This document shows, piece after piece, positions 23,404-33,470 of a DNA stretch of 64,000 nt. Positions within the stretch are counted from its first letter, which is position 1; each line of letters begins with the position of its first letter. The notes under the pieces were generated by a model. It saw nothing but the letters and a program-made list of their open reading frames with translations. It did not search any database and was not told the DNA's origin. Source of the stretch: Rhyacophila brunnea (Eukaryota > Arthropoda > Insecta > Trichoptera > Rhyacophilidae); contig JAGYXB010001004.1 of the NCBI GenBank assembly GCA_022495005.1, forward strand, positions 186,001 through 250,000, given 5' to 3'. A program made the position numbers and the translations under genes.

Positions 23404-24349
23404 GTTAACAATAATAAGGTTAATAACGTAAACATTTTAATAGGTATGTAATTGCTTAAGAATATAAAGAAGTAATAAATATATATTTTTTTAAATAGTG
23501 TAAATTATTAATAATGTCAAATAGTAACTTTATAATAATGTTTATTTTATTCCGTGAAATAAGTTGTAGAATATTATCAAATTATCATCCATTACTATAG
23601 ACTGTTATGTACATACAGAAGGTACAATTACAATATGCGGATAAAATGTGCTTGAGAAAGCGATTAAAAGCAGTAGCTATTTAATACCCCCCTTCAGAAT
23701 GGGCCAAGTCAGGAAAATGTTGATTAGCGCCCTTTGATGCATGTCGAAATACCGACACTGTGTCGATAGATGGCAAACATTTTCGTTCAACGCGTATGTC
23801 GCCCTCTTTACAATGATGAGCACCACGTGACCACATTTTTTCTAGACTTGCCTCATTGTCAGCATAAGAAATAACAATGATATACAATATATAGATTCAT
23901 TTTAATATACATGTTAGGTACAAAATACCTAATAATAATAATATCATATTTGTTATATTTTTATTATACTGGAAAGGTTTGATATAAATTAACTTTAACG
24001 TTCGACCGTAATCAAATAAAATGTCAACATCAAAATTCTTAAACACGTCTACAAAATATAATGCCATGATCGTAATAGGTACAGATTGAGATTTTACCTA
24101 ACTCAATAATTATTTTATTTTCTCGAGTGAAATTCTGAAATATTAGAGGAAGTATAAAAAAAATACGTAATCTAATCTCGCTAATAAATCACAAGCTGTC
24201 AAAAAATGTGGCGACTAAAATGCCGAAGTTATCGGCTTTCATATTTAATTTTCTTGACTTAACATACTCATTGAAATATACGCCCGCAATATACTATTAA
24301 ATCTGAACGACATTATAGGGATAATATTATTTATTCTTAATTACTATAG

Positions 24350-24418
24350 TGCAACTTATTTGTGTTAACTGGTACATCACAACGATTATTATGAAGTGTC
24401 TGGCAACACATTATAGAA
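24350..24418 (+). CDS. Candidate chemoreceptor-like protein, exon 2 (optional)
   Basis: The acceptor TTCTTAATTACTATAG precedes 69 bases entering and leaving in phase 1: 22 whole codons reading QLICVNWYITTIIMKCLATH, then YR. The donor is AGAA|GTAACT. The peptide is moderately hydrophobic and could be the second membrane segment. Because it enters and leaves in the same phase it can be included or skipped without breaking the frame. It is short enough that an open frame could be chance, and it is the weakest of the series. Confidence 0.35.
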
Positions 24419-24571
24419 GTAACTCTATAAATATAATAATAGAATAGGATGAAATTACTTTACTACTTGCTTAATACATAAGCTTTTTTCAACATTAGAA
24501 AACTTTCGTACGTGTCATGTCGCAAACACATCATTATCAGTAAAACGCTTAAAATGAACATATTATATTGC

Positions 24572-24660
24572 TGATTCCCAACCTTTTTTTAGTCGCGACA
24601 CCCTTTCGTAATAGCCAAGTAATCTGATCCTCCACAACACTTGCCTAAAATATACTCCAT
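24572..24660 (+). mobile_element. hAT-type MITE terminus remnant (weak)
   Basis: CTGATTCCCAACCTTTTTTT followed by AGTCGCGACACCCTTTCG resembles the left end of widespread hAT MITEs. No right end or target duplication was found. Confidence 0.35.
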
Positions 24661-24804
24661 TATACTGAAGAAGAAAAACTGCTAGACGTATGTTAGAATT
24701 TAGTTATCTTAATAGATTACAAAACCGATCGCCTTTCGATTTACAGATTTTGAATTAGGTACCTCAGATAAAAGTATTTGTGGAAAATAATTTACATAAA
24801 TTAT

Positions 24805-24900
24805 AGACCAATCTATAGCTCAGAGGATGGAACACTCAGACATAAAGTGAAAGATGAGGGCGAGTCTAATTCGATCCAACTTATTTTGAAGATTTTTTTC
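24805..24900 (+). other. tRNA-like patch (possible SINE head)
   Basis: TATAGCTCAGAGGATGG has an A-box-like form and TAATTCGATCC a B-box-like form, about 50 bases apart. No recognisable SINE body follows. Confidence 0.25.
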
Positions 24901-25347
24901 TAATAGTATACCTACATATTGGTTTCAGATTTTTTTTAAACACTTTATTTTATTTTATGTTTTACATACAACTTCGTGGTTTTAATATACATAGTATATT
25001 TAATTGATAAGTATTGCGACAGTTTTTACAATTTTCCGACGCATGGTTTACTACTTGAATAATTATTGAGGTGTTTAATGAATAATTTATAACTATGAAT
25101 GGTATATTGTTTTCTAAAATGACTAACTACCCATATAATTATTATATCATATTAATAACTACTGGTTATGTACTTAATAATATAAGTATATTAATATTAA
25201 CAATATAATTGAATTGCCGCTAATATTAGAGTCACGTCACAGAAAGTCATTTATCAACGAGAGGAATTTTCTTATTAGTAAATTAATATTTTTCTCCTCT
25301 ACAAAATGAGATCTTATGTTCTATATTATATGTCTATATGTATACAG

Positions 25348-25493
25348 AAATAGCCTTCAAACAAAGCCTACTAGAATCCGGGAATCCGAGATCGAATTTC
25401 GTTGGATTAAAGATAAAATTAATGACCCAGATTATTGACTGGATTCGAAGAGAAGATTATGTGGATATTATAAAGTCAATATCTAAGGAGTGG
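25348..25493 (+). CDS. Candidate chemoreceptor-like protein, exon 3
   Basis: The acceptor TCTATATGTATACAG leads into 146 bases, phase 1 in and phase 0 out, with 48 open codons including NFVGLKIKLMTQIIDWIRRE and DYVDIIKSISKEW. The donor is GAGTGG|GTAAGT, a near-consensus site. In insect odorant receptors the loop between membrane segments 2 and 3 typically has this charged, W-containing, helical character (…IxxWxRxxDYxDIIxxIxxEW). The match is to that general style rather than to a remembered sequence. The frame continues to a stop only nine bases past the donor, so the exon must end there. Confidence 0.55.
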
Positions 25494-25799
25494 GTAAGTC
25501 TACGTTAATAATTTATTGAGAACGAAATAAAGGCTTTAAAATAGCTAAGAAGTATATTATTTACAGAAATATCTTAGATAATTATTTTAACTAGTTATCA
25601 GTAACGTAACGATATGATTGATGGTAGTTAGTATGTGTATAGTATGTACATAGTATTAGTGATATTGATAAAAAGACAAAATAAATGTATATACATTTCT
25701 AATAAAAAAGCATATCAAGTATTAGTTAATATTTATTAGGAAGTGCAAGAAAGACATAGCTAAATTAAGATTTACCAGTTATAATATCGTTAACTTTAT

Positions 25800-26066
25800 T
25801 TAAATAATTAGAAGGTTGCTTTCTTTTTTTAGAAGAATTTGCTTCATATTCAAACATAACAAATCTAGGGTTCCATTCAGACATAGTGGGGCCAATGCTA
25901 CCATCGATGTTCTGAGGTCCGGTGGAAAAGATGCTGTGCGGAGTGATACAGAGACTGAGATCTGACTGACACGAAGATTTCTGATCGGGCTAATTCTTAC
26001 ATTGTCGAAATAATGCTGACAAGTCGCGAAGTCATTGATCGCTAGAACTTCAATGTTTTTGAGGTT
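25800..26066 (-). pseudogene. Repeat family C with coding potential, copy 1
   Basis: A minus-strand frame is open for 88 codons between two stops. It reads INDFATCQHYFDNVRIS, RNLRVSQISVSVSLRTASF and MVALAPLCLNGTLDLL before a stop, with no early ATG. The same peptide pieces (NDF-LCQHYFDN and LRVSQIS-S-SLR) recur in frame at 62520-62900 on the plus strand, with about 220 extra bases between them. It therefore looks like a fragment of an unidentified repeated protein-coding element rather than a host exon. It lies antisense inside an intron of the candidate gene. Confidence 0.45.
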
Positions 26067-27304
26067 TTATCCATAATTACAGTATTATCTTTAATCTTAT
26101 AATGAATCGAACTCCAAAAAGTTTGAATACACAGCCAATTATTGTGAATCTTTTTAAATATTCTGATTATATCTTTATAGTGAACTTTTCATTTCGCCGT
26201 ACACATAGCATAAGGCATTGATAAGCTCTCATAACATCCTTCACTTAGTCGGACCATTCGAGTAGATGCCTTCCTTCTTTTACGTCAACACTCAATGTTT
26301 TTTGCTTATGTTGCAGATCTTCTCTTCTAGCAATATTACCAAAGAATTACAAAACTCAGTAATGACTGTTTCTGGAGACAGTAACAAAATATTTGACCCT
26401 ATTTCCTCCATATAATCCCCGGCATCATACCTAAAAATATTTGAAAATGCAAATCATGAGTAAATTATATCGTATTCAATTATACTGTTGAACATAATAT
26501 TAAACTAAGTACATGAACGAGAAAATGTTTCCCGTAGTGAGTAAAGATTTGAAATTTCAGAAGATTTAATGCGAAAAGTACGCAATTAAAATTTCATTTA
26601 CAAATAAATGTTTATATTGCTTCATAATAGAGCCTGTATTAATTATTATGCTCTCCTCATGATTTAATTCCTCTCGTAATAAGGAATGGCTCGTCCTTAG
26701 AAATTTCATCATCCCTTTACTAACGACATCCGTTTGAGTTCGCGCTCCGGAATAAAATATGCTAATTATAAAAAAGTGGAAGTCATCTGCGGCAAGAAAT
26801 AAAATAACACTGTTTTATGAACTCAGAATTTTTTAATTAGAGTGATACACAGTATCTTAAAAATAATTGGACTACCAAGACCTTTTAGAGTATACATTTT
26901 ATCAACATCATAAAGTAAAATAATATGATATATATTATAGAAAAATAAATTTGATTAAAACATATCGAAAATGCAATGTTTGCAGATAAACAAGCAGAGA
27001 ATACCAACACTTAAAAATAAATTGAATAAAAAAAATATCAAAATAATTAAATGTTTAGTTTTAGAAGTTTTGTGACTAAATTTAGTAACTGATTGATATT
27101 GGCTATATCAAATACAGAAACATCCATCAACAAAAGAAATATAATATTTGTTTATAATCAATATTCAATAGTATAAAAAATTATTATAACATCTAAAAAT
27201 CGTTTATATAATGTCATCTTTTTTTTCTTTCTATTAATTGCGTTGTCAAAAAAAAATTATATAGTTTTCGTCTCTCTGCAATACGTATCTTTGATCTATC
27301 GTAG

Positions 27305-27431
27305 GTAGACTGCGGCAAGTTTAACGTGAAGCGTAGCCATTTCGAGAACTACAATACTGACAAGCCTTTCATAATATATCGCAGCGCTACGACGGCGGCC
27401 ATGACACTTCAACTTATAATTTTTGCATTAG
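27305..27431 (+). CDS. Candidate chemoreceptor-like protein, exon 4
   Basis: A good pyrimidine-bearing acceptor (TTTGATCTATCGTAG) is followed by 127 bases, phase 0 in and phase 1 out: VDCGKFNVKRSHFENYNTDK, PFIIYRSATTAAMTLQLIIF, AL. The donor is TTAG|GTATAT. The first two thirds use C/G-ending codons, unlike random sequence here. The end is a membrane segment that continues into the next exon, matching the position of a third membrane helix. Entry phase fits exon 3 and exit phase fits exon 5. A foldback transposon begins 62 bases past the donor, so the open frame beyond 27431 is not coding. Confidence 0.6.
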
Positions 27432-27492
27432 GTATATATGCAATGGATATATTATTATTATTTAAGTTCGTATTCAAACTCGATCCACTGAA

Positions 27493-28950
27493 CGGCTCAC
27501 ATGCTCAGCGTAGGTCAAAATGGAGCTTTTATGGTATTTTCAGAGCATAACCCTGGACATTCCTTAAACGTTGTAGATAATATATTTATATAATTTTGAA
27601 GCCTTAGTATCCTTTATATTTATTTTAAATGTTTGATGACTGCATAAAGTATTTTTATTACATAAAATAATATTCTTTTAAGATGAAGTCTTTAGTGAGC
27701 CTTTTTTAAAGAGGCACCTAGCGGAAAAATACGAAGCTTGCAATCTGAGATTTTTTTTGATAATTTAAAATTTCAACTGTATTAATTAATAAATATGTAT
27801 CTGAAAACATTAAAAAGAAAAATATTTTTTATTTTAAGTTAAAGATAAACTTACAATTGTGAAAAATGTAATACAATGTGAATTTATTGAATCGGACCGC
27901 ACACTATTATTACATATATTTTATGGTCATATTTATTATTAAATTTTAGTTTATTAAGTTTTCTAAACATCACTTAAGAGATTTTTGACTAATTCATAGT
28001 TTCAATATTTTTTATATCTATTTTAAAAACATCGATTTTTATAAAAAATATAAATGTGTATAACTTGAAATCTTTTTTATATATATTTTTTATATATTAT
28101 ATCAAAATATGTAAATTATCAAAAAAAAACTCAAATTGCAAGCTTCGTATTTTCCCGCTAGGTGCCTCTATAAAAAGGGCTCAGTAAAGGCTTTACCTTA
28201 AACCTCTCGCTCTAATGTTTTAGAATATAGTCATATTTCAGTACCTACAGCCATGTGCAGTGGTTTTAAGATTTTTTAGATTTATTAATTTTTAAACGCA
28301 TTTACAAAACCATTAGTGAAATTAATGTTAATATTATATAGTGACATATTTACGATAAAAAAAATATATTTTATAATCTTTTTGATCCCAAATTTGACAA
28401 GAATTAGGCATTTTATTATTGAAAAATGGGCACGATTAACATATTTGAAGATAATTCTAAAGATACTGATTATAAGCTATGTCTTTGACCATTCAAATGT
28501 GATAAACATCCTAAGAGTAATGTTTGCTTTATGATGATTCAATATGTCAATAATTATTTTAAAGCAATCATTATTCATAGGATGTTTATCATATTTAAAT
28601 GGTCAAAGACATAGCTTATAATTAGTATCTTTAGAATTATCTTAAAATGTGTTAATCGTGCCAATTTTTTAAATGCGTAATATTAAAATGCATAATTCTT
28701 GTCAAATTTGAGATCAAAAAGATTATAAAATATAATTTTTTATCGTAAATATGTCACTTTATAATGTTAACATTAATTTTACTAATAAAAATACTTTATG
28801 CAGTCATCAAATGTTTAAAATAAATATAAAGGATAATAAGGCTTCAAAATTAAATAAATAGATTATCTACAACGTTTAAGGAATGCCCAGGGCTATTCTC
28901 TGAAAATACCATAAAAGCTCCATTTTGACATACGCTGAATATGTGGGCCT
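27493..28950. mobile_element. TTAA-flanked foldback element, full copy
   Basis: A long palindrome with only about 25 bases of loop (about 28533-28557). The outer arm pair is 27493-27681 with about 28790-28950, and the inner pair is 28202-28535 with 28555-28790. The right end is followed by TTAA (28951-28954). The left end is preceded by TGAA, probably a mutated TTAA. Ends read (A/C)GG-CC/TCACAT-CTCAGCG inward. The left arm contains a nested element (27682-28197), and the right arm lacks about 120 bases present in the left arm and in the copy at 7752-8219. No transposase ORF is present. Confidence 0.85.
27682..28197. mobile_element. Nested MITE inserted at TTAA
   Basis: TTAA occurs immediately on both sides (27678-27681 and 28198-28201). 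The ends are inverted repeats of about 84 bases: GATGAAGTCTTTAGTGAGCC on the left and, inverted, GGTAAAGCCTTTACTGAGCC on the right. Both continue into a shared GAGGCACCTAGCGG-AAAATACGAAGCTTGCAAT stretch. The uninterrupted arm at 8022-8040 shows the pre-insertion sequence with a single TTAA, which proves the duplication. TTAA targeting is typical of piggyBac-superfamily elements. The assignment is inference because no transposase is present. Confidence 0.92.
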
Positions 28951-30892
28951 TTAAAACTAATAAATTTAAATTAAGAACTAGAATGAATATAATATTATAT
29001 CATCTTCATAAGCCTGGATTAATCCCTTTAGATGGCGAGATCTATCCATCGATTGTCCCCAGTTTATTAGAAATGGACAAAACAATATATTTTTCAGTCA
29101 AACAATAATTAAACTCATAACTGGTTAACAGGATACATTTATAATGGTAATTGAATGATAAATGATCTCGGGTATTTGTATTGTTGACAAAATAATTGCT
29201 GAATAACTGAGAAATGTGAATCATTTTTCCCTCATCACTTGTCACAAATTTGACCTGTACTATGAATTAATGGGTTTCAGTACAGCTATGTTTACGATAA
29301 CTGATCTTTAGCTAGTTTTATAACATAGATAGTATAATAATTTATATAAAGTAAAAATACTATAAAATAACTAGATTATATTTGCAAATATTAAAATATC
29401 TAATAAAATTTTATTTACATTTTCATAAGCTGTTGATAACATTTAAAATTGATAGATTTTTTAGAATTTTAAATAGTGGGTTATATATTTTAAGATCGTC
29501 TAGGTACGATATTATCGAATTAGAATTATTACTCTTTTTCAATACAACTGTAATAACTAGTTGGACACATGTGATCAAATGAGGTATCTTTATCAAAAAA
29601 TTTATGTTTGTGGTAAACGACGTTTTTGTATTTCAAGCATAAATTGTTGATTAGCATCATTTCTCTATCACGATTATATTGCATTTATAAATAAAAAAAA
29701 TAATATTATAGATACGCACTCTTTTTTATTAGTTAGTGACACAAAAATATAACAATTTGATGAATCGGTGTTTATTTGTTTAGTTTTATCAATCGATCGG
29801 TTTTTGTAAATTATTATTAAGATTTCAAAAAAAATGGTTTACTTTTTACCGATTTTGTAAATTATAGATCAGAGATTAGGCATATAATAATAATAGTTAT
29901 TCTTTAACTACGTAATTTTGATGTTCTTTTAAAAAAATAAGTTTTTTATAATAGACGCCGCAAATACTAATAATTCCACTTTTTTAAATCTATGTCGAAT
30001 GTAATTATTATCCTATCGTTTTATATGGTTTACGTTTTGATCACCATTAAAAGCGTGTCATTGAGTTTTGCACCCTAATAATGAGCAGTAACTATTAATT
30101 GTGCAGCTTTATTATTGCCTAGTTTAGTTGTGTCACCAAAGAATGAAAAAAAAATCCAATTTCATATTAATTTGTTTCTGTTCACTCTGATTCTTAAATG
30201 ACATAATATGGCGTTCTAAATTTTAAAATATTTTAGGTATATTCAGGTAATTACATCTGGCAACATTAGAAAGACTAATCTCCTGCAATACTAAACTAAA
30301 AATTTCTTTTTATTTTAAATTATATAATACCTACTCTATAATAATTCTTAATAAATTAATATAGCTCAATCGGTCTAAAAAGATGTGTACTGGATTTATC
30401 TATTAATCATAAACTGTGACAGTCACGTTTGTTTTCGTGTAATATGAATCTGCCGTAATAATCAGTTGCTGTTATTTTAAATGAACTGTTTTAGATTCTA
30501 CTAATGGTAACCTTCAATAAGTCATCAAAATATCTAATATAACTACACAAGAGTAATAATAAATATCTAACGTTACCTTGTACCAGTAATATCTTTGTAT
30601 TTTTTTATGTCTCATTTGTTGTGTTAACAAGCCAAAGTGTGAATAATGCAAAGAGAGAAATACGTCGATAGGAATTCTTGTTACTTAGTTTTATCTTTAT
30701 TTTTACTTTGTAAATTTCTACTACAGTATACAATCAATTATAAACATTAATTTATCGATATATTTTTGGTTGTAACGTCATAACCAAGAGTATAATATGA
30801 ATAGCTCATAAATATTATGTATCTTAGATAAAAATATGATAAGTATTACTAATTGTATAACAACCAAAACTGTTTTCATTTGAAAATAACAG
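28951..30892. other. Intron-like stretch
   Basis: Very AT-rich, with no exon, RNA or repeat boundary that I can support. It would be part of the last visible intron of the candidate plus-strand gene. Confidence 0.45.
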
Positions 30893-30964
30893 GAATAACA
30901 GAAGATACCAGTGATATTAATATGCATTGGCTAATAAACATACTATATGAGTACATAGTAACAG
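30893..30964 (+). CDS. Candidate chemoreceptor-like protein, exon 5
   Basis: The acceptor CATTTGAAAATAACAG precedes 72 bases, phase 1 in and phase 1 out: ITEDTSDINMHWLINILYEY, then IVT. It is followed by a consensus donor AACAG|GTAAGT. Joined to exon 4 it completes a membrane segment and then an outside-loop-like stretch ending YEYIVTG, plausible at the approach to a fourth membrane helix. No continuation exon was found between here and 64 kb on the plus strand, so the rest of the gene is missing, far away or lost. Confidence 0.5.
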
Positions 30965-31689
30965 GTAAGTGACATTTATTCCAAATATTAACATTACTTA
31001 TTATTAAAGTATGTAATATTAAACATTTTCCACATAAACATAATTTATGTTTTATAATTATAATTTATTTCATATTTTTTTTTTCATAATAATTATTTTT
31101 CATAATTTATTTAATTTATTAGCATAGAATCAAAAATTACATTCTCAAATTATCAAATTTTTAAAAAATCGCAAAAAACACTCGTTTTTGACACTTTTTT
31201 GTGTAATTACAAAGAAGTGTTGAAATTCCACAAATTAAAATTATTTATTTTTATTTATATAGTTTTATTATTTTTAATATTTATATTATACAAAGTACGT
31301 TAAGTCTTCTTTTTGAGATATAAAATCGGCCATGATGCCATGAGAAGTACTTACCGCTGATTGATTAGAAAATGCTCAGTGCCAAAACAGAATTAATCAA
31401 AATGATAAATTAATTTTACATAAGTAGTTAAAGCAATTTTCGATATCCAATTATATGATATGTATTGATATATTTTGAGTCCACATTTAACCAAAATTAT
31501 ATAATAAATTTGCAATATGTGAGTTAGTTTATGACTTTTGATATTATATTAGTCGTCGAGTTACAAAATCTGCTCTGGAAATTTTGCAAAACTTACTTTT
31601 GATATTTTTAAAACTCATTTGTTTTATAAATTTGCATGATAATATGTCCTTTCAAATTGGAGTACATATTATTATCATCAATTATTCCC

Positions 31690-31835
31690 ACTTAATACTT
31701 TGGACGCGGAAGACGCACACGGTGCGTAATGACCAGGCGGCCGATCGATGTAATTAACGTGCATTTTAAAGGGGGCAATTAAAATCTCATTATCTACTCA
31801 GCAGCGAAAGCGTTAATTAGATGAGAATATTACAT
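31690..31835. other. GC-richer block, possible conserved non-coding element
   Basis: Compared with flanking DNA this block is complex and less AT-rich (GGACGCGGAAGACGCACACGG ... GGCGGCCGATCGATG) and contains several TAATTA-type homeodomain words. It has no open frame. Regulatory function is a guess to be tested by conservation. Confidence 0.2.
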
Positions 31836-32099
31836 TTAATTTTCAGTATTTTTTATGTAGGAAATCTTGCCAGAACAGTTTTTGTGACTGACGACATTAA
31901 TTTATACTAAGCCATTATTGTTAATAACACTTTAAGGTATCTGAGCAACATTATCATTGTAAATGGATTTGAGAATAAACGAAAAGTATACTGTAATATG
32001 GGTGACATAATATATTATTGTAGGTAGGAGAAAAACTCATGAAATAATTAGCCAAATACGTCGAAAAACATCGTACCTACTCTGTCTGTAAACAATGAA

Positions 32100-32404
32100 A
32101 AAAAAACGAGAATAAAAGGCCAGATTGGTTTCCATTGTGAAATCGATCGTCACGTCAATAAAATTAATAGAGATGAACAAGAAGACGACTTCTTGTCGTT
32201 AGTGGAGAGGAGCAGAGACAGACAAACAAAACAAAAACAAGCGAGCCGAGTCGAGTGGATAGGCGTCCCCAGCGGAAATAATCGGAAAATGAGAAAAACT
32301 CACCTCAATCGCCAGCCAGAAAGCAATTCCGCAGTTCAGCTGATGTCGCACACCACTACCCTCTCATCCCTGCCTTTCCTACCACAGCTTCACAGCAACC
32401 ACAG
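32100..32404 (+). other. Possible 5' UTR or first exon
   Basis: A purine-rich, clearly less AT-rich 300-base block contains an open frame from 32193 to a stop just past 32404. It ends in CCACAG|GTATTA, an acceptable splice donor. The encoded peptide is polar and unlike a known domain. Such islands in AT-rich insect DNA are often non-coding first exons. Confidence 0.25.
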
Positions 32405-32937
32405 GTATTAAACACTTATATACGTCACGTAGATATATTATTGCAATTGTACGTCGAAACAATCTGTATGATAACAGTAATGTCGTTTATTTTGAGAATA
32501 ACAATTTAGATAGAGCGCTAATTTGAGTGGTATTTTTATTTATAAATGATTTATAAGTTAAAATGGTAAATAATCGTATGCTCTAAACTCTAGAAATTAT
32601 GGATAAGTAATTATTTCTTCTTGTTATGATGTCTGTCGATCGTTAGGTATATTTTTCTTTGAAGAGTAGTCCCAGCTATTTTACATCAATCTACCGGATA
32701 GACGATAGCCATTTGGTCTTTCTGTGAAACACGGTGTGTAGTATTCCTGTTACTCTTCAGCATGTGAATTCCATATTTTTCTTCTTTGTCTTACCGATTA
32801 TCAATAAATAATACTGATTAATTGTATTTAGTTTAATCTTATGACAACATGTATATTATTTGGTTACTATTAGAATATATTATATCTCCATCCTACGCAT
32901 CTGTCGATCGATAAACAATCTTGGGTATGGTTTATAC

Positions 32938-33470
32938 CATTGTTCCCCAACCTTTTTAAATCTGCGGATCGCTGAAAAATATAAGAAATATTTCGCGAAC
33001 CATTAACCCAAAAATAAGTGTTATTATTTGTATAGTTATGTTTGTTTATTAGTCTTTAAATTTTGTATTATCGAAGATATACATAAAATACATCTGTATA
33101 ATAAAAAAAATGTGCTAGATATTTGATAGAACCAAGGATTCGGTGTTGTTATAGACGAAGCGTTACATTGGCATTCATTCGTCATTGTTTAATTTGTATC
33201 ACTTATATGGTTTAAAAAGTGGTCCAACATGGATAGCTAATCGAAAATTCAGACAATAATATATAATGGCACTCTTACTTTGATATGAATTCTTCCAGTT
33301 ATAAAAAAACTTTGATAATATTTTTGTATGTTATGTCTATACACCAGAGTGGCATTAGAAGAATGTTATCAATTTTATATTTATTTTCTCACATTTTAAA
33401 GTGGACGACAAGTATTTGGGACTGACAAAAAAAAACTGCGAACCGGTGATTTGGAAAACACTGGAAACAA
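32938..33470. mobile_element. Possible degenerate hAT MITE
   Basis: The left end is CATTGTTCCCCAACCTTTTT. The possible right end, inverted, is CAGTGTTTTCCAAATCACCGG followed by TTCGCAG, resembling CTGCGGATCGC of the left end in order. Flanking 8-mers do not match, so the boundaries are unproven. Confidence 0.35.

Noticed and set aside
23681..23887. 68-codon minus-strand frame in a GC-richer patch, including a CGACAC-T-GTGTCG palindrome
   Set aside because: No motif, no splice partner and no second copy. It lies in an intron of the candidate plus-strand gene.
28316..28534. 72-codon plus-strand frame
   Set aside because: It lies entirely within the inner arm of the foldback element, and its codons are A/T-driven.
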